A stretch of DNA of 64,000 nt from Tilletiaria anomala UBC 951 (lineage: Eukaryota > Basidiomycota > Exobasidiomycetes > Georgefischeriales > Tilletiariaceae): contig NW_013546942.1 of the NCBI RefSeq assembly GCF_000711695.1, positions 1 to 64,000 of the forward strand. The letters are read 5' to 3'. The position numbers were made by a program, and so were the translations under genes. Every line of letters begins with the position of its first letter. Positions within the stretch are counted from its first letter, which is position 1. A model generated the notes under the pieces. The model had not been told where the DNA came from. It was given only the letters and a program-made list of their open reading frames with translations, and ran no database searches. Positions 1 through 9,613 of the stretch are shown here, piece by piece.

Positions 1-30
<30 letters not shown>
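1..30. repeat. (CA)n dinucleotide microsatellite
   Basis: The window opens inside an uninterrupted CA repeat of at least 15 units. Its true left end lies outside the window. It is a simple-sequence tract with no coding potential and a likely polymorphic marker. Confidence 0.95.
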
Positions 31-34
<4 letters not shown>

Positions 35-151
35 ATTCAAGCTGTGAACCTGTCCCGAGGTTCTGGATCTACATGTTATGCTGTTCGAAGTGACCAAAAG
101 ATGAATAGGGCTCAACTGGTGCGCGTCATTTGTAGAGCTCACGTCAGAATT

Positions 152-540
152 CAGGTTATTTCCCAAGTCCGGGCGTCCGGGCGGGGATATCCTGATGGAA
201 GCTCTGGTAACTGACTGCTGGCAGCATTTCGCGACCGCCGACCGGACTCTCGTCTAGGACGTAACCAAATCCTAGACGCTCGTAGAAAGTAGGTCCCGCC
301 CGTCGTCGTTTGCACTGCCGAAGAAAGCCGCAATCAAGTATAGTCCTATAAGGACAGGATTCGGCTGGAGAACCTGATTGAGACTTGTGCCTCTGACACG
401 CAAGTGTTTCCGAAAGGACAACGGCGCAGCAGCGAAGACTACTTTGTTGGCGCACCACACAATTTGTCTTTCTGCTCTTCCGTATACCGCTCGGTGTTCA
501 CGTAAACGGTTCCCGTTTCGACGCGGGTCGCGGTAACCAT
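152..540 (-). CDS. possible GNAT acetyltransferase, fragment or unresolved exons
   Basis: On the minus strand, about 155-275 encodes a stretch with FYERLGF followed by DESPVGGREMLP. This is typical of the last strands of GNAT N-acetyltransferases, where the YxxxGF helix binds acetyl-CoA. Upstream, an ATG at 538-540 opens a short frame (MVTATRVETGTVYVNTERY) that hits a stop near 437. The frame with FYERLGF is different, so one or two introns, or a frame break, must lie between them. I could not find a convincing splice path, nor an N-terminal GNAT core. It would be transcribed divergently from the aminotransferase gene, with only 67 nt between the two ATGs. It may be a small real gene or a remnant. 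Confidence 0.3.
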
Positions 541-607
541 TCGATCCCTGGAAGCCAGGCGTTCGAGCAACGTTGTTACTGCAGTTCTTTCCACGAGCGT
601 TCTGCCT

Positions 608-2743
608 ATGCCACCCGTACGTAACCTGGTCCGTACAGCCATCACAGCGTGCGGAGCCCGGTCATCCCCCATTTCTGAACGAGCCAACATTGGCACCAGC
701 AGCCTCAGCAAGAAGCAGAGCAAGAGCAACAGTGACCGCAACAGCATTCCAGCCATGTCCGCACTTCAGCAGATCGTCCCCCCAGAACCGCATTCGCCGT
801 CAACGCCGGGACAGCCAAGCAGATTCACAAAGGATGTCAGCGCCCGAGTGTACAATGAGGTTAATCGTGGTATGGACGTATGGAGCATGTTCAACCCTGC
901 TGTCTTCCCCACTGCGGTAAACCTCGGCCAAGGTGCGACGCCGGCCAGTCTTGCAAATCTGGCCAGACCTTAACATGCTGACTCCCAAATTGGGATGAAT
1001 TTGCAGGATTCATGTCCTTCGGACCGCCGTCATTCATCACCGACGCTCTCGTAGATGCGGGCTCAGAAAAGCAGTGCGTAAAGCGCAAGGTGTCGAAGCT
1101 GCTCCACAGTGTGACTCATCATACCTTTTCTTGCTCCCAGAGTCGCTACGCATCACTACAGTCACCCGAAAGGCCGTTTGCAGCTGCGCAAAGCGATCAG
1201 CGCGCATTACTCTGCCTCATTCCGGAAGCCAGCCTCTGTCGAGGAAGACCGCGCAGCAGGCGCACGCGCTTTGCAACTTGCAGAAGGAGACCATTCGTCT
1301 TCACCAGCCACCACACGCGTTGGCACAGAAGGCGTCCCTGGCTTGCCACGCCGACGCGCTGATCATGGCTTACCCCTCGACATTGAAACGGAGATCCAGG
1401 TCACCGCAGGCGCCAACTGCGGTATATACTGCGCGACGCTTGCATTTGTCAACAAGGGAGACCAGGTGAGTGCAGTGTGCTACAACAGCTGCAGGGCTCC
1501 GTCTATGCTGACCTTCCCTTCGACTGCCCTAACGCAGGTACTGATGTTTGAGCCTTTCTTCGACCAATACATCTGCGAGGCTACCTTCCACGATGGAGAA
1601 CCAATTTTCATCCCACTCATCCCCCCGCAGTCCAAGGATGCGAGCAGCGGTGCTGGTCAGTCGAAAAGTAAAGATATGCCGAAAGCGGACGAGTGGTCAA
1701 TCGACTGGGAGATCTTAGAGAAGGCTATGAGCGATCCTAAAGCCAAGGTATTCATCCTCAACACACCGAACAGTGAGTGTATGCGGCTGACCATCGTCGA
1801 CTGGGGCATGACAAAAGGCTAACGGGCGCGCCTGCTCGTTGCACTGCTTCAAGACCCCATCGGCAAGGTCTTCTCGCTGGAAGAGCTACAGCGCTTTGCT
1901 GCTCTGGCGATCAAGTATGACATTCTCGTTGTTGCTGATGAAGTCTACGACGCGCTAGTCTTCGACAAGCTTGAGCACATCAGGATCGCCAGCATTGAGG
2001 GCATGTGGGAACGCACCATCACAGTGGGCAGTGCAGGCAGTGAGTGGATTCGGTTGCGCACGCTCAAATATTCGACATTCAAAGCACTGAGCATACACTG
2101 CTCTTCGCCGGTGATCAACAGAAACATTCGCATGCACGGGCTGGCGCATCGGCTGGTGTCTCGGTCCTAAGCACCTCTTGTGCGTGTCTTCCCTCTACTT
2201 AGCGACCGCAGGCTGCGTGCTGACATTCTACTTGATACGGACAGAAACCCAGTTCTCGCTGCACACACGCGCATCGTCTTCTGCTGCAACAGCGCTGCCT
2301 CCGAAGCAGCAGGTGTCGGGCTCGAGCACGCGACTAAATCCGACTTCTTCGAGCGCCAGGTCATCGAGTATGAGCAAAGGCGCGAGCGCCTCTGCTCAAT
2401 CTTTGGAGATCTCGGCTTGACGTACCACTGGCCATCTGGCAGCTACTTTGTCATGGTCGACCTGTCTGTCGTGCAGATCCCTGCCGACTTTGAGTTCCCG
2501 CCGCACTTGCAAAAGCGCGACCGCGCGTACAAGCTGGCGTGGTTCCTTGCCAAGACTGTCGACGTCGTTGGCATCCCAGCTACGGCGTTCGCGAGCGACG
2601 AAGGCGCCAAGTTGTTTGACAAGTACGTCAGGTTTAGCTTCTGCAAGACGGAAAAAGAGTTTGCAGCCGCTGCAGAGAGGCTGGAGAAGCTTAAACCCTA
2701 CCTGACGGGTTCAGCAGTTTGTACGCATCGCGACTCATTGTAG
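608..2743 (+). CDS. kynurenine aminotransferase-type class I/II PLP transaminase
   Basis: Seven exons: 608..932, 1007..1073, 1141..1465, 1538..1772, 1854..2039, 2122..2179, 2245..2743. All phases agree and give 564 residues. The family transaminates kynurenine, glutamine or cysteine conjugates using pyridoxal phosphate (kynurenine-oxoglutarate transaminase, Bna3/KYAT group). Visible motifs are NLGQGFMSFGPP near the N-terminus, VTAGAN, FEPFFDQY, NTPNNPIGKVFS, VADEVYDALV, and the Schiff-base lysine in GSAGKTFACTGWRIGW, which is assembled across the intron at 2040-2121. The N-terminus is Arg/Ser-rich and looks like a mitochondrial presequence. A second in-frame ATG at 755 would give a shorter, presumably cytosolic form. 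Odd: about 50 residues of unconserved sequence are inserted between HYSASFRK and the LDIETE segment. Confidence 0.87.
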
Positions 2744-3186
2744 AGATCGAATCTAGGATAACATTTGGAACATCTGAGGCTTCATAATCCCCGGAACGCT
2801 CGCGAGAGCGACGGACCACAAGACATCCTTAGTTCGCATGAGCTGTGCGTGATTGAAAGAAGGTGCCGGACTCTCGCGCCTCGCCAGCACGCACAGAAGC
2901 CCTCGATAAATAGAGAGCGTTTCTTGAAGTGTTTGATGTTAAGCACGGTCATCACGTATTTGCGGTTTGCACGAGAGCGTGCGTGGTTTTACATATCGCG
3001 TTCCGATTGGCGTGTGCAGGCGCTTTGCAGCTGCACTGCTGGCTTGAGAGTATCGAGTTCGAGGTCGTCGATCATCTAACTATATGCTCGTGCTCTCACT
3101 TTCGTCTTTGGTGCATGGCATGGTCGCAGAGATCTACTCAATAGCGGAAACAGAGCTCGACCGGACGCGCAAATAGACGGTACAAG
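2744..3186. other. intergenic, no gene seen
   Basis: This 443-bp spacer lies between two genes on the same strand. It should hold the 3' end of the aminotransferase transcript and the promoter of the complex I subunit gene. The short frames within it show no family resemblance. Confidence 0.7.
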
Positions 3187-4340
3187 ATGGCGAGCGTCGC
3201 ATTCAGAGGCACGCGGCGACTGCTGCAAGACAGCAAAGAATATGTGTCGTCGCACAAGTTCCACCTCATCGAGGGCAAGACGCCGTTCTGGCGAAAGTTC
3301 AAGGCTTTGACACGTCTCAACCCGTAAGTGACTAGTGCAGGCCCAACATCTTACTGTGCTGGAAGCGCATTGCCATTAGGACATCAGACGCTACCTGTCA
3401 AAGGAGAGAAGATGGTGGCAGTCGCATGCGTGGATAGCTCTGCGCAACGCAGCGGCTCGGCCGCATCTGTCCTACCTGCCCATGCCATGTGAATAACATG
3501 ATAGGCCGATTGCTATACCAGAAGCGCATGTCGGAGAGGGTCGGGGCAAATGACTTCTGGACTCGGCAGCCCAGAGCCTCGGTCCAGAAGCGGCGCATCT
3601 TCTGAACATGCGCACATTCTGGCAGCTGGAAGATGTGTGTGCTGCAAGGTTATAGCAAACGTTCGCTGAACATCATCCTTCAACCCTTAACAGCGAGATT
3701 TCTTCCGGTATCCCTCTCCTCGAGACAGTGAGTTCACCACAGCGCCACGATGGACGCTGCAGCAACATGATTGTCAAGAGACTGAATCTATCCCCCACCA
3801 CTTGCACCTAGAACCGCAACCCTCCCCCTGGTTCGCGCCCGGAGCACCACTCGATCCCTCCCTCGCGAGCTTCCGACATCGCCGACAACCTCTACCACAG
3901 TCGCGACTTCAGGCGGAAGTATGAGAAGCTGGAGATGATCACGCAAGAGAGTCTTACGAAGCTCCTCCTTGCGCAACCAAACGAGGACGGTACCAAGACG
4001 CTCGCCCCACCAGGCGAGGGGTCATCAGCTACCTCAAAGGAGACAGCGCTCATCGCGCCTTCAGATCTCTCCGTGCCCAAGGCTTTCACGGATGTGCTGG
4101 CGCAGGTTCACAAGACAGAGGCCTACAGCCCCACAAAGCTGCCGCCGACGCCGCCTTTCAAAAAGCCGCATCACATCCTCAAGCTGCAGCCAGGCGCTGT
4201 TCCGCATGATCCGGACCACTACTACCCGGGTGAGCCACGAATGGAACGAGCCTGTCTTGTGCATTGATATGCCGACAGCAGCATCGCTGACCCGTCTGTT
4301 TCGCTTTGTTCCAATTTTTTCAGCCGAGAACTATGCATGA
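3187..4340 (+). CDS. mitochondrial complex I 21.3-kDa-type accessory subunit (NuzM/Nuo21.3a-like)
   Basis: Exons 3187..3323, 3694..3727, 3812..4229 and 4324..4340 encode 201 residues. The first intron is long (370 nt) and the second exon is only 34 nt. The pattern matches the fungal NADH:ubiquinone oxidoreductase 21.3-kDa subunit as I remember it: a short basic N-terminus, a KFHLIEGKTPFWRKF segment, NPEISSGIPL, then the family-like RNPPPGS...DIADNLY...RRKYEKLEMIT block and a C-terminus ending in YPGENYA. This is an accessory subunit of the membrane-bound respiratory complex I and has no catalytic residues. The identification rests on one recalled family and no other was considered as good. 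The exon structure is well supported by phase. Confidence 0.6.
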
Positions 4341-4626
4341 GCAGGTGAAGATGTCCGATAAATCTACGGCACTAGGGAGCTGTGCAATGAATGCAACGTC
4401 ATCATTTTGTTATTTCCAATGTCCGAAGTAGACCGCCGACACGCGTTGAGCCGATTCGTGATGGCATCACGTTTACCCGAGTCTTTCGCTCAACGATCCA
4501 TCTGTGCTGCATGTTCTGTCTCGCATCGTGCATTCTTTGCTTGAGCGCGACTATACACCAAATCAGAGGCTCTATTCGTTTCGAGGTTGACTCAAACAGT
4601 GTTGATTCGGACCCTTTGAGAAACGT

Positions 4627-5521
4627 CTACGCGCGCCCGAGAGCGGCCTGGAGCGCAGTGTAGACCTCCACCTCGATCTCCGCCTCTGCCTTTTGTTCCG
4701 GCGAGCCCGAGCCGGAAGCGACTCGCTGTGCTTCCGAAAGGGCAGAGCGGACGGCCTAATGATTTGCAGAAATGAAATGGATCAAGAGACATAGAAAAAC
4801 AGTAAACAGAACCCATGGTATAAGCCGTCTAGCAAACACTTTCTAAGCGGGCATCGCCAACGTTCAAGGCGGAAGTAGACTCACGTCCGGAGAGAAGTCC
4901 TCAAGGGGGAAGGCCTCGATGGCGTTGACAGTGAGCTTGTTGTTAGGGTGCATCACAAGGAAGCCTCCAGAGACTGGTGTGCAAGGAAGAAAGACGGTCA
5001 GTCATTCGTCTCGCACGATTGAAGAGGGAATCTTCTCGCAGCGAATCCTCTTCCTTCCAAATTCTAGTTTGCTCAACCGAACAGCTTTCTGATCATAAAA
5101 GGCATCCCGAGCCATCTCACACTCACCGAAGAACTTCTTGCTTCCGCTGCTCTCGATGACCTCGAGGAGACCGGGCTTGAGAGACTCGACCGAGGGGACG
5201 TGTGCGGAGAGAATACCCATGTCACCCGAAGCGGTGCAGGCGTTGACCTGCGTCACTTCTTGGTTTGAGTAAATAGCCTGGAAAGACGAAACACAATCGA
5301 AGTGACAGTTAGCCCGAGGGGTTCCTGCATCTCTCGCAATACCGTACAGAAGCACGCACAGAGTGAGGAAGGATAAAACTCAGCTGGAGCTTGTCGCTAA
5401 CCGCCTCAGCGTACCCACGACGCGCGACCGCAAAACTGGAAGGAAGCGGCGCTGCGCGGGTAGCGGCCGCACTGCGAGCGGCAGACCGAAGGAGAGACGA
5501 ACGTGCTATGGGGGCGAGCAT
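4627..5521 (-). CDS. ATP16: F1Fo ATP synthase subunit delta, mitochondrial
   Basis: Exons, in transcription order, are complement 5360..5521, 5127..5277, 4885..4973 and 4627..4755, giving 176 residues. This subunit belongs to the central stalk of mitochondrial ATP synthase (homologue of bacterial epsilon) and couples rotation of the c-ring to the F1 catalytic head. The N-terminus (MLAPIARSSLLRSAARSAAA) is a typical presequence, with likely processing near RRGYAEA. The conserved beta-sandwich follows: KLQLSFILPH, AIYSNQEVTQVN, SGDMGILSAHVPSVESLKPG, KKFFVSGGFLVMHPNNKLTVNA. A short helical tail rich in Ala/Glu ends in GRA. Length is normal for the family. Confidence 0.93.
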
Positions 5522-5916
5522 GCTGGAAGATCTGTACCGGTGCTTGGGCACTGAAGGGAAAGGCTTTAGTCTCATGCGAAATGGATGGTGAACGATGATC
5601 AAGAAGGGGCTGCTGTGGTCGATGTTGGAGCCTGCCCACCTCTCGTCGATGGATTCACTCGGAAGTCGACGGCTTCCAAGTTCCAGCAAAGACGGTGAGA
5701 GGACACAGGCAGTGTTTACGTGTATATTTGCTGTAAATCCACGCAACACCTTCCACGCCACCCATGCTTCATGGTGATCCACTGCAGCCGTGCGAGCTTC
5801 ACGAGTCGTCACGACGACTTGGCTAATATACCATGAACAATTTACGGCGAGATGAGATTAGCATGCTAGAGTAGTCACTGAAGTTCCACCTTAAACACAC
5901 GGCGCAGGTGAGAGGA
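5522..5916. promoter_or_regulatory. shared upstream region of ATP16 and OST5
   Basis: This 395-bp interval separates the start codons of two divergently transcribed genes, so it must contain both promoters and 5' leaders. I see no convincing TATA box or named operator. Confidence 0.5.
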
Positions 5917-6329
5917 ATGGACGCCTACTATCTGCCGGCAGCTGTGAGTCATCTGGTTTGCGCGAGCCGACGCTGCGCCTCTCAGTGGACGCTGTTCATC
6001 ATTGTCAACGCTGATGCATGGACACCATCCACGTGTTTTCTCACAGGAGCTGCACAAGGCATCAAGTCCTTTTGCGGCCAGCGTACCGACTCAGTTACTA
6101 CCACATATTGCATTTGTGCTCCTTGCTGCATCATTTCTCCTTGCCTTCTACTTTACAACGTGAGTAGGAGCCGCATGGCATAAGTGGCGGACAGAAATTA
6201 ATATGTTCCCACTGCAGACTACCAAAGCGGTCACTAAGCGGGCAGGAGATCGGCGTCGCGTTGACTGCAAGCGTCTCTATTGGCTTCGGTGTTATTGCAT
6301 TGTTCTGTGCTGTAGGGGTGTACGTATAA
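5917..6329 (+). CDS. OST5: oligosaccharyltransferase small subunit Ost5 (TMEM258-like)
   Basis: Exons 5917..5943, 6047..6159 and 6218..6329 give 83 residues; yeast Ost5 has 86. The protein is a two-span ER membrane subunit that stabilises the Ost1 subcomplex of oligosaccharyltransferase, the enzyme that N-glycosylates nascent secretory proteins. Visible features are a short lumenal or cytosolic start MDAYYLPAAELHKASSPFA, a first hydrophobic helix (LLPHIAFVLLAASFLLAFYF), a basic loop LPKRSLSGQE, a second helix (VALTASVSIGFGVIALFCAV), and the hallmark C-terminus GVYV. The first exon codes for only nine residues, so simple ORF scanning misses this gene. Confidence 0.85.
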
Positions 6330-6884
6330 AGACGAAGCATATTCAAAAGTATACCAATCAGACGGTTGTGCGACGCGTATTCCCCTACGACTAAGTGCCA
6401 TCGCTCGCTTGGCCTAAGGGCGTTGTTTCTGCAGAGGTGAGATGCCTGACGATCGAGCCTGGTATCTTGAACCTGCAGTCTGGAACATGCACTGCACCCA
6501 TGACCCTGACCTTGGAATGAGGCGATGATGAGCTTCGATGGTGTGTTCAGCGTTCCGCTGGCCTTTTCCGTCACCAGCCAACGCGTCTCGGGTGATGCCA
6601 AGGGTGGTTGAGTTGCAGCCTTTACAATCACCATTGACGTCTGACGCGACCCCCGAGACGTGTTCATGTTGACTAGCTAACTGATGGTAGACTTGGGCAT
6701 GGCCCAATACCCCGCTCGAAGCCCAATCTCGTTCGGTGGCCAGGAAACGATGTCGCAGTGCGTGCTCCGGTCCTGAACCGAGCCTGCTGCACCATCCGTG
6801 GTCTGATTGCCGCCCCGCCTGCTCTTGCAAGAAATCCCGAAACTCTCTCACTTGTCTTCATTACAAACGCCCAAGACTGCCAGG
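6330..6884. other. intergenic, upstream of the Med19-like gene
   Basis: This 555-bp spacer holds the OST5 3' end and the leader of the next gene. A frame without a stop extends the downstream gene upstream to 6807 but contains no ATG before 6885. I see nothing else. Confidence 0.6.
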
Positions 6885-7919
6885 ATGGCGTCTTCTGCAT
6901 CGCAGGCTAGCGAGAGGACAGAGGCAGGGCCTTCATCTGTACCGTCCGAGCCGCCTCAATTGCCGCCGCTCTACCTTCCAACGCCTTCAGAGTTGTTACC
7001 ACCTTCGCGCCTTTTGAACGCAGCACACGACTTGATCTCTATATTCGGATTACAAGCCATCTATAATGAAGCTGTCAGACCTTACATCAAGGAAAGGCCG
7101 CCGCTGGAGCCGTCAGCCGGCAAGGATCAGGCCGTAGGTGCAGGCGCAGCTTCCGGTGCAAGTGCTGGGGCTGGGGCAGGACAATCGGGTTCTCGCTCAG
7201 CAGGAGCTATGAATAGTCCAGCAGGCACAGCCGTTCTGACTCCCAGACCCACACCTGCAGGCACGGTTGTACAGCCATTAGCAGGGGTGGCAGGCTCTCC
7301 CAGTGCGGCCACCCGGACGATTGTCGGCTCGTCCCCTCAAGCTGCATTCGGTTCCATCTCGTCCATATCCGCACAAAAGACAGCTCCAGCGGCGGGGGCA
7401 TCCGGACCGAACTTCGGTCCTTCCCCCCGGCCTACGCCCCTTGCAACTGCAGCAGGTACACCTATGGTAGGCAGCAGCAGCAGCATTTTGGGTGACGCGT
7501 CTGCAAGTACCAGAAACAGGGGCACTGGCGTAAGTGCAAACAAGGCGGATCCTCCGAAGCCTCCGCGCAGCTGGGCACACTTTGTCGAGGACTTGCCGGG
7601 TAAAGTCAAGCCCAAGCCGCCGTCTTCATCCAAATATCGCTCTCGGGAGAAAGACAACATGCCGGATCACACCATGCGCAACATCATCTTCAAACCCGAA
7701 ACTACGATTCACCGCATCGTGCCTTTCGATGAAGAGATGCTGCGCAATTTCATCGTGACGCCCGGAAAGGGCGGAGAGGATATGGACCTCAGCAGGCTCG
7801 AGTCGGATGATGAAGAGACGCAGATGCCGAAGAAGAAGAAGCCAAAGCGGCCGCGACAGCCGGATGGCGCGGCTGCGACTCTGAACGCAGAGGTAAGCGC
7901 CAAACGTCAGAGGCGATGA
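6885..7919 (+). CDS. Mediator subunit 19-like (Rox3-like) protein
   Basis: Single exon, 344 residues. Med19/Rox3 is a head/hook subunit of the RNA polymerase II Mediator complex. The N-terminal part contains LLNAAHDLISIFGLQAIYNE and VRPYIKERP. A long low-complexity Ala/Gly/Ser/Pro linker occupies residues about 80-220. The conserved C-terminal block follows with PRSWAHFVEDLPGKVKP, DHTMRNIIFKPE, and IVPFDEEMLRNFIVTPG. The tail is highly basic (MPKKKKPKRPRQP, then SAKRQRR) and looks like a nuclear localisation signal. The DLPGK block and basic tail fit the Rox3 family, but the low-complexity centre makes the assignment moderate. The start was chosen as the first ATG of the open frame. Confidence 0.6.
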   Translation: MASSASQASERTEAGPSSVPSEPPQLPPLYLPTPSELLPPSRLLNAAHDLISIFGLQAIYNEAVRPYIKERPPLEPSAGKDQAVGAGAASGASAGAGAGQSGSRSAGAMNSPAGTAVLTPRPTPAGTVVQPLAGVAGSPSAATRTIVGSSPQAAFGSISSISAQKTAPAAGASGPNFGPSPRPTPLATAAGTPMVGSSSSILGDASASTRNRGTGVSANKADPPKPPRSWAHFVEDLPGKVKPKPPSSSKYRSREKDNMPDHTMRNIIFKPETTIHRIVPFDEEMLRNFIVTPGKGGEDMDLSRLESDDEETQMPKKKKPKRPRQPDGAAATLNAEVSAKRQRR

Positions 7920-8070
7920 GGTATACCTCGTGCGATGAGTCAGCTTCGGAGCAAGATGGCAGGTTGCAAACGTTCAAATTGTAGCATACAGAATCCAGCA
8001 CACAGGGTCATCAATTAGACAACGCTTATGTAGCAATGTGTCGCCGCATGGGCTCGTTGTGTCGTTTATT

Positions 8071-9187
8071 CTATGTCAAAAAGGATTCTCCGCAGCCACA
8101 GGCTTCCTTGACGTTGGGATTGTTGAAGATGAACTTTGAGGAACTGCGAGCATGTGTGGCAAGCGAGCATTAGCTTCAAAGCAGCGTTCATGTCACGGCC
8201 AGAGGCAAGGGCTTACAGCTTGTTATCCTTCCAGTCCATCTCGCTTCCAATGATACTGAACAGCGCCTTGCTGTCGATCAGTACCTGGACGCCATCCTGT
8301 TCGACTTTCTCATCGAACTTGCCCGCTTGCTCTGGAGAGACATATTCCAGGTGGTAGCTCATGCCGGCGCATCCTTTGTTGCGCACGCCAATGCGGATCA
8401 GCTTGGGCCCTGAGGGCGACTCGGAGAGCGCGCGTAACCTTACAACGGCTTGCTCCGTAATGCTCAGTGCAGCCTTCTTTGCCCGGAAGGCTGCGCCCCC
8501 TCTACGGCTGAAGCTCTCTGAAGGCGATATTGACGTTTTTGCTGCTCCTTTTGCAGCAGCCTTGGCTTCCTCTGCCCTCTGCTGCTGAGATGGGCTCTGC
8601 TGAGACTTTGGAGCACTTGGACTGCTCGGCGATAGCGTAGCACACGCAGGCGACGTCTTGTCTGTGCTGGCTCTTAATGATGACGCGCCAGCGTCCACGG
8701 ATGCCTCCGTTGGTAGATTAATGTCGTTTGCTCTGAGCGGTATGGACAAGGGGAAGACCTCTGACCCTGACGACAAGGGGTTGATGGCGATATACGGCTG
8801 TTGCGATGAACTATTGACTGTTACTGTAGGAGCTGCATTGGCAGACGAAGCATGCGGCTTCCAGGATGTGGCGGATGACGCAAATGGGCGCGAGCGGGTG
8901 ATGAAGCTTAGCCGGCTGCCGTTGTCCGCTTTCGAGATTTGTGCACTCGCAGGCGCTTGTAGCCAGCCGCATTGTTGACATACAAGCCTATGTGCTCTTG
9001 ATCTCGAAGCCCGGAGCGAAGAGGACAACATGATCGGCTCAGTGGAACGCTGTAATTGAGCGGAGAGAGCAAAGTGGCGCGCGGTGTGGGCGGATGGATC
9101 TGCGGACCCAGACGCTGCTAGCATCAGCGACGGGAGCTCGGCCGCCGTGCGGCGTAGCAGTGCGGTATTGGGAAAGCGAATAGCCAT
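8071..9187 (-). CDS. ISA1: mitochondrial iron-sulfur cluster assembly protein Isa1 (IscA family)
   Basis: Exons complement 8217..9187 and 8071..8143 give 347 residues. The A-type carrier domain at the C-terminus (about residues 235-347) begins with ALSITEQAVVRLRAL and carries the three invariant cysteines, one in NKGCAGMSYHLEY and two in ACGCGESF. The last two are encoded by the small second exon. The protein works with Isa2 and Iba57 to make [4Fe-4S] clusters in the mitochondrial matrix. The N-terminus is basic and consistent with import. Odd: about 230 residues of Ser/Ala-rich, poorly conserved sequence precede the domain, although family members are usually 110-250 residues long. Confidence 0.9.
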
Positions 9188-9613
9188 CGTTGTAAGCACT
9201 TTATGCATGCTAGAGAACACCTCTACGTTGTTTGAATGGAGATGGTAGCGTAGTTAAAATGGTGACTTGGATGGACAATATGGAGTCATCTGCTTGGGGC
9301 GGAACAGGGTCGGAGGGCATGCGGGCATAAGACGGCTGCAGGCTCAAAAGACCCTTTCTATTATTACAAATGTAGCACTAAGCACAGCCGGTCTCAACGA
9401 AATTCCTTACTGAATGCTCGATTCAATCTTACTTCAGTACTTGTGCAAATACAACGATCGGACGGAGAGGGATTGCGGCAGTACCTGTTTGTGTAGAGGT
9501 GGCGTGAGGAGGAGCAATGCGTTGTAAAGGTGGCAGGCAGGGAGTGATGAGCCAGTCGGACAGTGGCCACCCACAGTCCGATGCGGCTGGGGGTACTGTC
9601 GATCATGCCCTAA
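9188..9613. other. intergenic, ISA1 promoter and HSF 3' end
   Basis: This 426-bp spacer lies between two minus-strand genes. No coding signal is evident. Confidence 0.6.
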
